Assembly (NCBI RefSeq): GCF_014779715.1 | Contig: NZ_JACXYU010000010.1 | Span: forward strand, 147,997 to 211,996 | DNA length: 64,000 nucleotides | Source: Streptomyces chumphonensis | GTDB taxonomy: Bacteria; Actinomycetota; Actinomycetes; Streptomycetales; Streptomycetaceae | Direction: 5' to 3' | Part shown: positions 26,910 to 36,302 of the stretch, in pieces | Numbering within the stretch: position 1 is the stretch's first letter | How the letters are laid out: every line of letters starts with the position of its first letter | Program-made: the position numbers and the translations under genes | The notes under the pieces: generated by a model | Told to the model about the DNA's origin: nothing | Databases searched by the model: none | The model's input: only the letters and a program-made list of their open reading frames with translations

Positions 26910-28775
26910 ATGCCCACGCGCAACGACATCCGCAACGTCGCCATCGTCGCCCACGTCGACCACGGCAAGACCACCCTCGTCGACGCCATGCTCAAGCAGG
27001 CCGGCGCCTTCGCCGCACACCAGCAGGTCGACGAGCGGGTGATGGACTCCGGCGACCTGGAGCGCGAGAAGGGCATCACCATTCTCGCCAAGAACACCGC
27101 CGTGAAGTACCACCCCAAGAGCGGTGACGGCCCCGTCACGATCAACATCATCGACACCCCGGGCCACGCCGACTTCGGCGGTGAGGTCGAGCGCGGCCTG
27201 TCCATGGTCGACGCGGTCGTCCTCCTCGTCGACGCCTCCGAGGGTCCTCTCCCGCAGACGCGGTTCGTGCTGCGCAAGGCCCTCCAGGCCAAGCTGCCGG
27301 TCATCCTCTGCATCAACAAGACCGACCGCTCCGACGCCCGCATCGGCGCCGTGGTCGACGAGACCTACGACCTCTTCCTCGACCTGGACGCCACCGAGGA
27401 GCAGATCGAGTTCCCCATCGTCTACGCCTGCGCCCGGGACGGCGTCGCGTCGCTGACGAAGCCCGAGGACGGCACCGTCCCGGCGGACAGCGACAGCCTG
27501 GAGCCGTTCTTCACCACGCTCCTGGAGACCGTCCCCGCGCCGACGTACGAGGAGAACGCGCCGCTCCAGGCGCACGTCACCAACCTGGACGCCGACAACT
27601 TCCTCGGCCGCATCGCGCTGTGCCGCGTCCAGCACGGCACCCTGAAGAAGGGGCAGACCGTCGCCTGGATGAAGCGCGACGGCTCCGTGCAGAACGTCCG
27701 CGTGACCGAGCTGCTGATGACGGACGCGCTCACGCGCAAGCCCGCCGAGCAGGCCGGGCCGGGCGACATCTGCGCCGTCGCGGGCATCGCGGAGATCATG
27801 ATCGGCGAGACGCTGGCCGACCCGGAGAACCCGGTGGCCCTGCCGCTCATCCAGGTCGACGAGCCGGCCATCTCCATGACGATCGGCACGAACAACTCGC
27901 CGCTCGTCGGCAAGGGCGGCAAGGGCCACAAGGTCACCGCCCGCCTGGTCAAGGACCGCCTGGACCGCGAACTGATCGGCAACGTCTCGCTGCGCGTGCT
28001 GCCCACCGAGCGGCCCGACGCCTGGGAGGTGCAGGGCCGCGGCGAGCTGGCCCTGGCCATCCTCGTCGAGACGATGCGCCGCGAGGGCTTCGAGCTGACC
28101 GTCGGCAAGCCGCAGGTCGTCACCAAGGAGATCGACGGCAAGGTCCACGAGCCCGTCGAGCGCATGACGATCGACGCCCCCGAGGAGTTCCTCGGCGCCA
28201 TCACCCAGCTCATGGCGAGCCGCAAGGGCCGCATGGAGACCATGACGAACCACGGCTCCGGCTGGGTGCGCATGGAGTTCATCGTCCCCTCGCGCGGCCT
28301 CATCGGCTTCCGCACGGAGTTCCTGACGGAGACGCGCGGCACGGGTATCGCCCACTCCATCTCCGAGGGGCACGAGCCGTGGTTCGGGGACCTGCGCACC
28401 CGCAACAGCGGCTCCCTCGTCGCGGACCGGTCCGGCGCGGCCACGGCCTACGCCATGCTGAACCTCCAGGAGCGCGGCACGATCTTCGTCGAGCCGGGCA
28501 CCGAGGTGTACGAGGGCATGATCATCGGTGAGAACTCCCGCGCCGACGACATGGACGTGAACATCACCAAGGAGAAGAAGCTCACCAACATGCGGGCCGC
28601 CTCCTCCGACACCACGGAGAACCTGGTGCCGCCGCGCAAGCTCTCCCTGGAGCAGTCACTGGAGTTCTGCCGCGAGGACGAGTGCATCGAGGTGACGCCC
28701 GACACGGTGCGCATCCGCAAGGTGAACCTCGACGCGCGGGAGCGCGCCCGCGCCGTGAGCCGCGCCAAGCGCTGA
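26910..28775 (+). CDS. typA: Translational GTPase TypA/BipA
   Basis: A 621-residue ribosome-binding GTPase of the EF-G group, needed for late ribosome assembly and stress growth in other bacteria. G1 AIVAHVDHGKTTLVD, G2 MDSGDLEREKGITILAKNTA, G3 IIDTPGHADFGGEV, G4 LCINKTDRSDAR. Domain II (NFLGRIALCRVQHGTLKKGQ), EF-G-like domains III and V (ERPDAWEVQGRGELALAILVETMRREGFEL; PVERMTIDAPEEFLGAITQLM) and the TypA-specific C-terminus (GTIFVEPGTEVYEGMIIGENSR, LEQSLEFCREDECIEVTPDTVRIRK) are complete. ATG 26910 follows GGGAGAAG. A TACCAT hexamer at 26806-26811 is a possible -10, implying a leader of about 100 bases. Confidence 0.97.
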   Translation: MPTRNDIRNVAIVAHVDHGKTTLVDAMLKQAGAFAAHQQVDERVMDSGDLEREKGITILAKNTAVKYHPKSGDGPVTINIIDTPGHADFGGEVERGLSMVDAVVLLVDASEGPLPQTRFVLRKALQAKLPVILCINKTDRSDARIGAVVDETYDLFLDLDATEEQIEFPIVYACARDGVASLTKPEDGTVPADSDSLEPFFTTLLETVPAPTYEENAPLQAHVTNLDADNFLGRIALCRVQHGTLKKGQTVAWMKRDGSVQNVRVTELLMTDALTRKPAEQAGPGDICAVAGIAEIMIGETLADPENPVALPLIQVDEPAISMTIGTNNSPLVGKGGKGHKVTARLVKDRLDRELIGNVSLRVLPTERPDAWEVQGRGELALAILVETMRREGFELTVGKPQVVTKEIDGKVHEPVERMTIDAPEEFLGAITQLMASRKGRMETMTNHGSGWVRMEFIVPSRGLIGFRTEFLTETRGTGIAHSISEGHEPWFGDLRTRNSGSLVADRSGAATAYAMLNLQERGTIFVEPGTEVYEGMIIGENSRADDMDVNITKEKKLTNMRAASSDTTENLVPPRKLSLEQSLEFCREDECIEVTPDTVRIRKVNLDARERARAVSRAKR

Positions 28776-28805
28776 CGTCCGGCCCGCAGGGGCCGACGCA
28801 CCACG

Positions 28806-28849
28806 ACGGGCCGGTCGCGGCGGAGTACCTTCCGCCGCGACCGGCCCGT
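28806..28849 (+). terminator. Strong hairpin after typA
   Basis: Arms 28806-28824 and 28831-28849 form a perfect 19 bp GC-rich stem with a six-base loop; a short T-rich run (GTCGTTTCT) follows. One of the strongest terminators of the window. Confidence 0.85.
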
Positions 28850-29002
28850 CCGTCGTTTCTCCGGCCCCCGTGGGGCCCCGCCAGGGGGCCACACGGGGGT
28901 TTCTGGGTTTCTCTTCGGCGCCCGGCCGAGTGGCACACGTGCGGGGCACGCCCGAAAGGAGTGGTATGGGCGGAAAGTGACCACAGGACGAGGAGGCACC
29001 TC

Positions 29003-30634
29003 ATGCGCGGAGCCAGGCGTGTCGGCTGGGCCGTCGCGACGGTGACGACGGTCGCCCTGGCCGCCGGAGCCTGCGGCGGCGGGGACGGTGGCGGCGGCGG
29101 TGACGGCGTCGTCCGGGCGTCGTGGGGCGACCCGCAGAACCCGTTGGAGCCCGCGAACACCAACGAGGTGCAGGGCGGCAAGGTCCTGGACATGATCTTC
29201 ACGGGTCTCAAGGAGTACGACCCGGAGACCGGCGAGGCCAAGGACGCCATGGCCGAGTCCATCGAGACGGACGACCAGCAGACCTTCACGGTGAAGATCA
29301 AGGAGGGCTGGACGTTCTCGGACGGCACCGAGGTGACGGCCAGCTCCTTCGTCGACGCCTGGAACTACGGCGCCAACCTGGACAACAACCAGGTCAACGC
29401 GTACTTCTTCCAGTTCATCGAGGGCTACGACGAGGTCCACCCCGAGGACGAGGGCGCCGAGCCCACGGCCGAGGAGATGTCGGGCCTGGAGGTCGTCGAC
29501 GAGCAGACCTTCCGCGTCACCCTCACCCAGAAGTTCTCCCTGTGGCCCGAGACGCTCGGCTACACCGCCTACGCCCCGCTGCCGCAGCTCTTCTTCGACG
29601 ACCACGAGGCCTGGCTGGAGCGGCCGGTGGGCAACGGGCCGTACCAGGTGGAGTCCTACAACCGCGGTCAGTCCATGAGGCTGTCGACGTACGACGAGTA
29701 CAGCGGGGAGGACGAGCCGCAGAACGAGGGCGTCGAGCTGATCGTCTACACCTCCAACAACACCGCCTACACCGACCTCCAGGCGGGCAACCTGGACGTC
29801 ACCGACGACATCCCCGCCTCCCAGGTGCGCAACGCCGAACAGGACCTCGACGGGCGCTACATCAACCAGCCCGCCGGCATCATCCAGACCATCACCTTCC
29901 CCCTCTACCAGGAGGAGTGGGAGGGCGACGAGGCCGCCGACGTGCGGCGCGGTCTCTCGATGGCCATCAACCGGGACGAGATCACCACCCAGATCTACGG
30001 CGACACCCGCACCCCGGCCACCGACTGGACCTCCCCGGTGCTCGGCGAGGACGGCGGCTACGAGGAGGGGCTGTGCGGGGACGCCTGCACCTACGACCCC
30101 GAGCGGGCCCGGCAGCTCATCGAGGACGGCGGCGGCCTGCCCGGCGGCTCCGTCACCCTGACCTCCAACGTGGACACCGGCTCGCACCGGCAGTGGATGG
30201 ACGCCGTCTGCAACAGCATCAACAACGTCATGGACGACAACAACGCCTGCCGCGTCAACCCCGTCGCGACGTTCGCCGAGTTCCGTGAGCAGATCAGCGC
30301 CGACCGCATGACCGGCATGTTCCGGGCCGGCTGGCAGATGGACTACCCGCTCATCCAGAACTTCCTCCAGCCGCTGTACTACACGGACGCCTCGTCCAAC
30401 GACGCGGGCTACAGCAGCGGCGAGTTCGACCGGCTGGTGGACGAGGCCAACGCGGCGGCCGACCAGAGCGAAGCCGTCGAGACCTTCCAGGACGCCGAGC
30501 GGGTGCTCGCCGAGGACCTCCCGGCCGTCCCGCTGTGGTACCAGAACGGCACGGCCGGCTACTCGGACCGGGTGGACGACGTCCGCCTCAACCCCTTCTC
30601 CGTCCCCGTCTACAGCGAGATCACGGTCAACTGA
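29003..30634 (+). CDS. Oligopeptide ABC transporter substrate-binding lipoprotein
   Basis: A 543-residue lipoprotein, first gene of a five-gene importer operon. ATG 29003 follows GAGGAGG. The lipobox is AGAC (about residue 25) followed by a Gly/Asp linker. Family 5 pattern: VVRASWGDPQNPLEPANTNE, FTVKIKEGWTFSDGTEVTASSFVDAWNYG, PVGNGPYQVESYNRGQSM, LPAVPLWYQNGTAGYSDRV. Binds peptides outside the membrane and delivers them to the permeases encoded downstream. It is followed by a strong hairpin (30641-30681) before the permease gene, likely allowing higher yield of this component than of the membrane parts. Peptide class cannot be told. Confidence 0.92.
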   Translation: MRGARRVGWAVATVTTVALAAGACGGGDGGGGGDGVVRASWGDPQNPLEPANTNEVQGGKVLDMIFTGLKEYDPETGEAKDAMAESIETDDQQTFTVKIKEGWTFSDGTEVTASSFVDAWNYGANLDNNQVNAYFFQFIEGYDEVHPEDEGAEPTAEEMSGLEVVDEQTFRVTLTQKFSLWPETLGYTAYAPLPQLFFDDHEAWLERPVGNGPYQVESYNRGQSMRLSTYDEYSGEDEPQNEGVELIVYTSNNTAYTDLQAGNLDVTDDIPASQVRNAEQDLDGRYINQPAGIIQTITFPLYQEEWEGDEAADVRRGLSMAINRDEITTQIYGDTRTPATDWTSPVLGEDGGYEEGLCGDACTYDPERARQLIEDGGGLPGGSVTLTSNVDTGSHRQWMDAVCNSINNVMDDNNACRVNPVATFAEFREQISADRMTGMFRAGWQMDYPLIQNFLQPLYYTDASSNDAGYSSGEFDRLVDEANAAADQSEAVETFQDAERVLAEDLPAVPLWYQNGTAGYSDRVDDVRLNPFSVPVYSEITVN

Positions 30635-30640
30635 TCGCCC

Positions 30641-30681
30641 ACCGGGGCCGGTCCGCCGCTCGCGCGGTGACCGGCCCCGGT
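30641..30681 (+). promoter_or_regulatory. Intra-operon hairpin after binding-protein gene
   Basis: ACCGGGGCCGGTC (30641-30653) pairs with GACCGGCCCCGGT (30669-30681), with an inner CCGC/GCGG stem. It sits six bases after the lipoprotein stop and 21 before the permease start. It could act as partial terminator or 3' stabiliser. Confidence 0.65.
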
Positions 30682-30702
30682 CGTAGCTGAGGAGGGAGGC
30701 CC

Positions 30703-31626
30703 GTGGGGCACTACGTCATCCGGCGCCTGCTCCAGATGGTCCCGGTCTTCATCGGGACGACGTTCCTGATCTTCATCATGGTGCACGCCCTCGGCGATCC
30801 GGTCGCCGCCCTGTTCGGCGACCGCACCCCCGACCCGGCGACCGCGGCCCGGCTGCGCGCCGAGTTCAACCTCGACAAGCCCGTGTGGCAGCAGTACCTG
30901 CTCTACATGCGGAACATCTTCACCGGGGACTTCGGCACCGCCTTCAACGGGCGGCCCGTCATGGACCTGCTGGTCACCGCCTTCCCCATCTCGTTCCGGC
31001 TGATGCTGGTGGCCATCGCCTTCGAGCTGGTCCTCGGCATCGTGCTCGGCGTCGTCTCCGGGCTGCGCCGGGGCGGCGGCGTGGACTCCTCGGTGCTGCT
31101 GCTGAGCCTCGTCGTCATCGCCATCCCCACCTTCGTCACCGGGGTGCTCGCCCAGTTCCTCTTCGGCGTGAAGCTCGGCTGGACGGCCCCGGCGGTCAGC
31201 CCCGAGGCGCCCCTCAACGAGCTGATCCTCCCCGGGCTGATCCTCGCGCTCGTCTCGCTCGCCTACGTCACCCGGCTCACCCGGACGTCGGTGGCGGAGA
31301 ACGCCCGCGCCGACTACGTCCGCACCGCCGTGGCCAAGGGGCTGCGCCGCCGCCGCATCACCACGCGCCACCTGCTGCGCAACTCGCTGATCCCGGTGGT
31401 GACCTACCTCGGGACGGACGTCGGCAGCCTCATGGCCGGGGCGCTCGTGACCGAGCGGATCTTCAACATCCAGGGCGTGGGCTACCAGCTCTTCCAGGGC
31501 GTCCTGCGGCAGAACTCGCCCACCGTGGTCGGCTTCGTGACGATCCTCGTGCTGATCTTCCTGCTCGCCAACCTGCTCGTGGACCTCCTGTACGCCGTGC
31601 TCGACCCGAGGATTCGCTATGCCTGA
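30703..31626 (+). CDS. Oligopeptide ABC transporter permease (DppB/OppB type)
   Basis: A 307-residue inner-membrane protein. GTG 30703 follows GAGGAGGGAGG. It opens with GHYVIRRLLQMVPVFIGTTFLIFIMVHALG, the standard entry of the B-type permease, then HxxxGLD-equivalent RAEFNLDKPVWQQY and GDFGTAFNGRPV. Six hydrophobic segments are seen. The ATPase-docking EAA loop reads RTSVAENARADYVRTAVAKGLRRRRI. It ends VDLLYAVLDPRIRYA, and its last eight bases overlap the next gene. Forms the channel together with the next product. Confidence 0.93.
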   Translation: MGHYVIRRLLQMVPVFIGTTFLIFIMVHALGDPVAALFGDRTPDPATAARLRAEFNLDKPVWQQYLLYMRNIFTGDFGTAFNGRPVMDLLVTAFPISFRLMLVAIAFELVLGIVLGVVSGLRRGGGVDSSVLLLSLVVIAIPTFVTGVLAQFLFGVKLGWTAPAVSPEAPLNELILPGLILALVSLAYVTRLTRTSVAENARADYVRTAVAKGLRRRRITTRHLLRNSLIPVVTYLGTDVGSLMAGALVTERIFNIQGVGYQLFQGVLRQNSPTVVGFVTILVLIFLLANLLVDLLYAVLDPRIRYA

Positions 31627-32641
31627 GCCGAACGAGCCCCAGGAGCCGCACACCTACCCCACCCCGGGCGCCCCCGAGCCCCGGCGGGCGATCGGCGGCG
31701 CGGGCGTATCCGCCGACCTCGCCTACGCCGAGGGCGAGACGCTGGAGGGCGACGGCCGGCGCGGACCGGACGGGGGGCCGGAGCAGGAGGCGGCCCGCAG
31801 CCTGTGGTCCGACGCCTGGCACGACCTGCGGCGGCGGCCGGTGTTCATCGTCTCCGGCCTGGTCATCCTCTTTCTCGTGGTCATCTCCGTCTGGCCGCAG
31901 CTGATCGCCACCGGTGATCCGCTGGAGTGCCGGATCAGCCGGTCACTCGGCGGCGCCGAGCCCGGCCACTGGTTCGGCTTCGACACGCAGGGCTGCGACG
32001 TTTACACCCGCACCGTGTACGGAGCCCGCGCCTCGGTGACCGTCGGCGTCTGCGCGACGCTCGGCGTCGCCCTGCTCGGCGCCCTCTTCGGCGGCCTCGC
32101 GGGCTACTTCGGAGGCGCCGCCGACACCCTGCTGTCACGGCTCACCGACATCTTCTTCGGCATCCCGATCATCCTCGGCGCCCTGGTGTTCCTCGCCATG
32201 ATCACCGTGGACGGCATCTGGCCGGTCGTGGGCGTCATCACGGCCCTGGCCTGGCCGCAGATCGCCCGTATCGCGCGCGGTGCCGTCATCACGGCCAAGC
32301 AGAACGACTACGTGCACGCCGCGCAGGCACTGGGCGCGGGACACACCCGCATCCTGCTGCGGCACATCACCCCGAACGCCGTCGCACCCGTCATCGTCGT
32401 CGCGACGATCGCGCTGGGCACGTACATCGCCCTGGAAGCCACCCTGAGCTTCCTCGGCGTCGGGCTCCGACCGCCGACCGTCTCCTGGGGGGTGGACATC
32501 TCCAACGCCTCCGACGGCATGCAGTTCCGCAACGCGCCGCACATCCTGCTCTACCCGGCCGCCGCGCTGAGCCTGACGGTGCTGGCGTTCATCATGCTCG
32601 GCGACGCGGTGCGCGACGCCCTCGACCCCAAGCTGCGCTGA
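31619..32641 (+). CDS. Oligopeptide ABC transporter permease (DppC/OppC type)
   Basis: A 340-residue membrane protein starting ATG 31619 inside the previous gene. A hydrophilic N-terminus of about 70 residues, longer than usual, precedes WHDLRRRPVFIVSGLVILFLVVISVWPQL. Then comes HWFGFDTQGCDVYTRTVYGARASVTVGV, the C-type permease signature. The EAA loop is KQNDYVHAAQALGAGHTRILLRHITPN. The end FIMLGDAVRDALDPKLR is standard. Partner of the preceding permease; the product of 32656 is expected to dock on it. Confidence 0.93.
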   Translation: MPEPNEPQEPHTYPTPGAPEPRRAIGGAGVSADLAYAEGETLEGDGRRGPDGGPEQEAARSLWSDAWHDLRRRPVFIVSGLVILFLVVISVWPQLIATGDPLECRISRSLGGAEPGHWFGFDTQGCDVYTRTVYGARASVTVGVCATLGVALLGALFGGLAGYFGGAADTLLSRLTDIFFGIPIILGALVFLAMITVDGIWPVVGVITALAWPQIARIARGAVITAKQNDYVHAAQALGAGHTRILLRHITPNAVAPVIVVATIALGTYIALEATLSFLGVGLRPPTVSWGVDISNASDGMQFRNAPHILLYPAAALSLTVLAFIMLGDAVRDALDPKLR

Positions 32642-32655
32642 GGAGTTGACCGCAG

Positions 32656-33649
32656 GTGCCCCCACTGCTTGACGTGCGCGACCTGTACGTGGAGTTCCGC
32701 ACCCGCGACGGCGTGGTCCGGGCCGTCAACGGCGTCGACTACTCGGTGGACGCCGGGCAGACGCTCGCCGTCCTCGGGGAGTCGGGGTCGGGCAAGTCGG
32801 TCACCGCGCAGGCGGTGATGGGCATCCTCGACTCGCCGCCCGGCTACGTCACGGGCGGCCGGATCCTCTTCCAGGGCCAGGACCTGCTGACCCTGACCCC
32901 CGACGCGCGGCGGCGCGTGCGCGGCGCCCGGATGGCGATGATCTTCCAGGACGCCCTCTCCTCGCTGAACCCCGTGCTGAGCGTGGGCTACCAGCTCGCG
33001 GAGATGTTCCAGGTGCACCGGGGGGACTCCCGGAAGGTGGCGAGGGCGAAGGCCGTCGAGCTGATGGATCGGGTGCGCATCCCGGCCGCCGCGCAGCGGG
33101 CCGGGGACTTCCCGCACCAGTTCTCCGGCGGCATGCGCCAGCGCATCATGATTGCGATGGCGATGGCGCTGGAGCCCGAGCTGATCATCGCCGACGAACC
33201 GACGACGGCCCTGGACGTCACGGTGCAGGCCCAGGTGATGGAGCTGCTCGCGGATCTCCAGCGCGAGTACCGCATGGGCCTGATCCTCATCACCCACGAC
33301 CTCGGCGTCGTGGCCGACGTCGCGGACAAGATCGCCGTCATGTACGCGGGCCGGATCGTGGAGACGGCCCCCGTGCACGCCCTCTACAAGCGCCCGGCCC
33401 ACCCCTACACCCGCGGCCTGCTGGACTCCATCCCCCGCCTCGACCAGAAGGGCCAGGAGCTGTACGCGATCAAGGGGCTGCCGCCCAACCTGCTGCGCAT
33501 CCCGCCCGGCTGCCCCTTCCACCCCCGCTGCCCGCAGGCGCGGGACGTGTGCGCCGTCGACGATCCGCCGCTGTACGAGGTCACCGAGCGGGACGGCGCC
33601 CCCGTCCCCGGACGGGCGAGCGGCTGCCACTTCTGGAAGGAGACGATGT

Positions 33650-33657
<8 letters not shown>
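32656..33657 (+). CDS. Oligopeptide ABC transporter ATPase (DppD/OppD type)
   Basis: A 333-residue ATPase, GTG 32656 behind GAGGAGTTGA. Walker A GESGSGKSVTAQAV, Q-loop MIFQDALSSLNPV, signature FSGGMRQRIMIAMA, Walker B ELIIADEPTTALDVTVQAQ and switch His LILITHDLGVVADVA are complete. The C-terminal Cys-rich extension PPGCPFHPRCPQARDVC is the oligopeptide-family type that can hold an iron-sulfur cluster in some homologues. Couples ATP hydrolysis to peptide import with the partner encoded next; the last eight bases overlap it. Confidence 0.94.
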
Positions 33658-34741
<1,084 letters not shown>

Positions 34742-34800
34742 CCTCGGCGGCACCGGCCGGTGCCGCTGTGTGTACACCGTGTTCCTCATGGGTAACAACC

Positions 34801-34828
34801 GATCCCGGCGCCTGAGGGCGCCGGGATC
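34801..34828 (+). terminator. Hairpin ending the first importer operon
   Basis: GATCCCGGCGCC (34801-34812) and GGCGCCGGGATC (34817-34828) pair perfectly with loop TGAG, 60 bases after the last stop. Confidence 0.75.
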
Positions 34829-35164
34829 TACGGGCGTTGCGTCTGCATTGTCCCCCCGGCGGGCCTTAGGTGTTCGTACAACCACGGTTCGTATATCGGT
34901 GCCGCCTCGTTCTGGTTGCGGACAGATCACCGACGAAGACGCACTGTATGTGATCAAATGCCCGATGTTAACGATCGTTGTCAAGCACGTATGGACCTCG
35001 ATCTGCATAACCTTTGCTCAAGAATCGGGCGGTGCCTCCCCAGCGCGCCGGAAACTCTTGACGCCGCAGTCCACGGGTTGCAAGAGTCCGCTCATCCCAA
35101 TGGCACACCTAGTGCCACCGAATGACCGGGTTCCGCCAAAAACAGAGCGCGGGGGCACAACGCG
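34829..35164 (+). promoter_or_regulatory. Regulatory region upstream of the bldK-type operon
   Basis: About 335 bases without a gene and less GC-rich than the surroundings, typical of a controlled promoter. Seen here: a direct repeat GTTCGTA at 34872-34878 and 34887-34893; the palindrome AACGATCGTT at 34970-34979; and a promoter-like pair TTGACG (35058-35063) and AAGAGT (35082-35087) with an 18-base spacer. This would give a leader of about 70 bases before the ATG at 35165. In Streptomyces bldK transcription responds to developmental regulators; I could not match any known box. Confidence 0.5.
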
Positions 35165-36205
35165 ATGACGAGTCCTCCCCAGGCTGCGACAGCCGGGAAC
35201 GACACCACCACTGCCGGGGAATCGGCTTCCCTGACCGAGGAGAAGACCGACACGACCCAGGGCACGACGGCCGGCCGGTCCCCCGGCCAGCTCATGTGGA
35301 TGCGCTTCAAGCGCGACCGCACCGGCGTGATCGCCGGCTGTGTGGTCATCTTCTTCTTCGCCATCGCGGCGCTGGCGCCGGTGGTCGGCTGGATCTACGG
35401 CAAGGACCCGTACACGTTCTACGGGCTCGAGGACATGTCGCTGCTCGACCCCTTCGGCTACCCCACGGGCAGCCCCGGCGGTGTCTCGGGCGATCACTGG
35501 TTCGGTGTCGAGCCCGACCTCGGCCGCGACGTCATGATGCAGCTGCTCTACGGCATGCGGACCTCGCTCTACACGGCCGTCCCGGTCACCATCGTCTCGG
35601 TGATCCTCGGGGTGCTCCTCGGCCTGGTCGGCGGGTTCTTCGGCGGCAAGACCGACTACTGGATCGGTCGCGTCACCGACTTCTTCATGGCGCTGCCCAG
35701 CCAGCTCTTCCTCATCTCCACCATGCCGGTGGTCGTGGCCCTCTTCGTGGCGCCGGACAAGGAGACGCCGGTCTACGTCCGGTTCCTCGCGATGCTGATC
35801 ATCCTGTCCTTCCTCGGCTGGATGGGCATGGCCCGCCTCGTGCGCAGCGCGACGCTCTCCCTTCGCGAGCGGGAGTTCGTCGAGGCCGCCAAGGTCTCCG
35901 GCGCCTCCCGGTGGCGCATCCTCCGCAAGGAGCTGCTGCCCAACCTCTACACACCGATCCTGGTGCAGGGCACGCTCATGCTGCCCATGGCGATCCTGTC
36001 CGTCGCCTTCCTCTCCTACGTCGGCATCGGGTACACGGAACCGACGCCCGACTGGGGCCGGATGTTCCAGCGAGCAGGGGAGATCTACCAGGACAACCCC
36101 GTCTACATGCTCTTCCCCGGCATCGCGATGGTCATCTTCATCGTGAGCTTCAACCTCCTCGGTGACTCCGTACGGGACGCCATCGACCCCAAGGCTGGAC
36201 GCTGA
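35165..36205 (+). CDS. bldKA: BldK-type oligopeptide permease, C-type subunit
   Basis: A 346-residue membrane protein, first gene of the second importer. The hydrophilic, Thr-rich N-terminus (about 45 residues) precedes LMWMRFKRDRTGVIAGCVVIFFFAIAALAPVVGW. The C-type signature HWFGVEPDLGRDVMMQLLYGMRTSLYTAVPV and the EAA loop REREFVEAAKVSGASRWRILRKELLPN follow. It ends LLGDSVRDAIDPKAGR. Gene order permease-lipoprotein-permease-ATPase-ATPase is that of bldKABCDE, which imports a peptide needed for aerial hyphae in S. coelicolor. Assignment rests on this order and on the nearby mshB to tatB block. Confidence 0.8.
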   Translation: MTSPPQAATAGNDTTTAGESASLTEEKTDTTQGTTAGRSPGQLMWMRFKRDRTGVIAGCVVIFFFAIAALAPVVGWIYGKDPYTFYGLEDMSLLDPFGYPTGSPGGVSGDHWFGVEPDLGRDVMMQLLYGMRTSLYTAVPVTIVSVILGVLLGLVGGFFGGKTDYWIGRVTDFFMALPSQLFLISTMPVVVALFVAPDKETPVYVRFLAMLIILSFLGWMGMARLVRSATLSLREREFVEAAKVSGASRWRILRKELLPNLYTPILVQGTLMLPMAILSVAFLSYVGIGYTEPTPDWGRMFQRAGEIYQDNPVYMLFPGIAMVIFIVSFNLLGDSVRDAIDPKAGR

Positions 36206-36302
36206 GCCGTCCGTTGGCAGGGGGGCTGCCACCCCTGCGCCGGGCGACCGGGCCCGTCAGGCAGCGCAACTGATCACGACAACAGGCAGGTGGAGAAACT
36301 CC

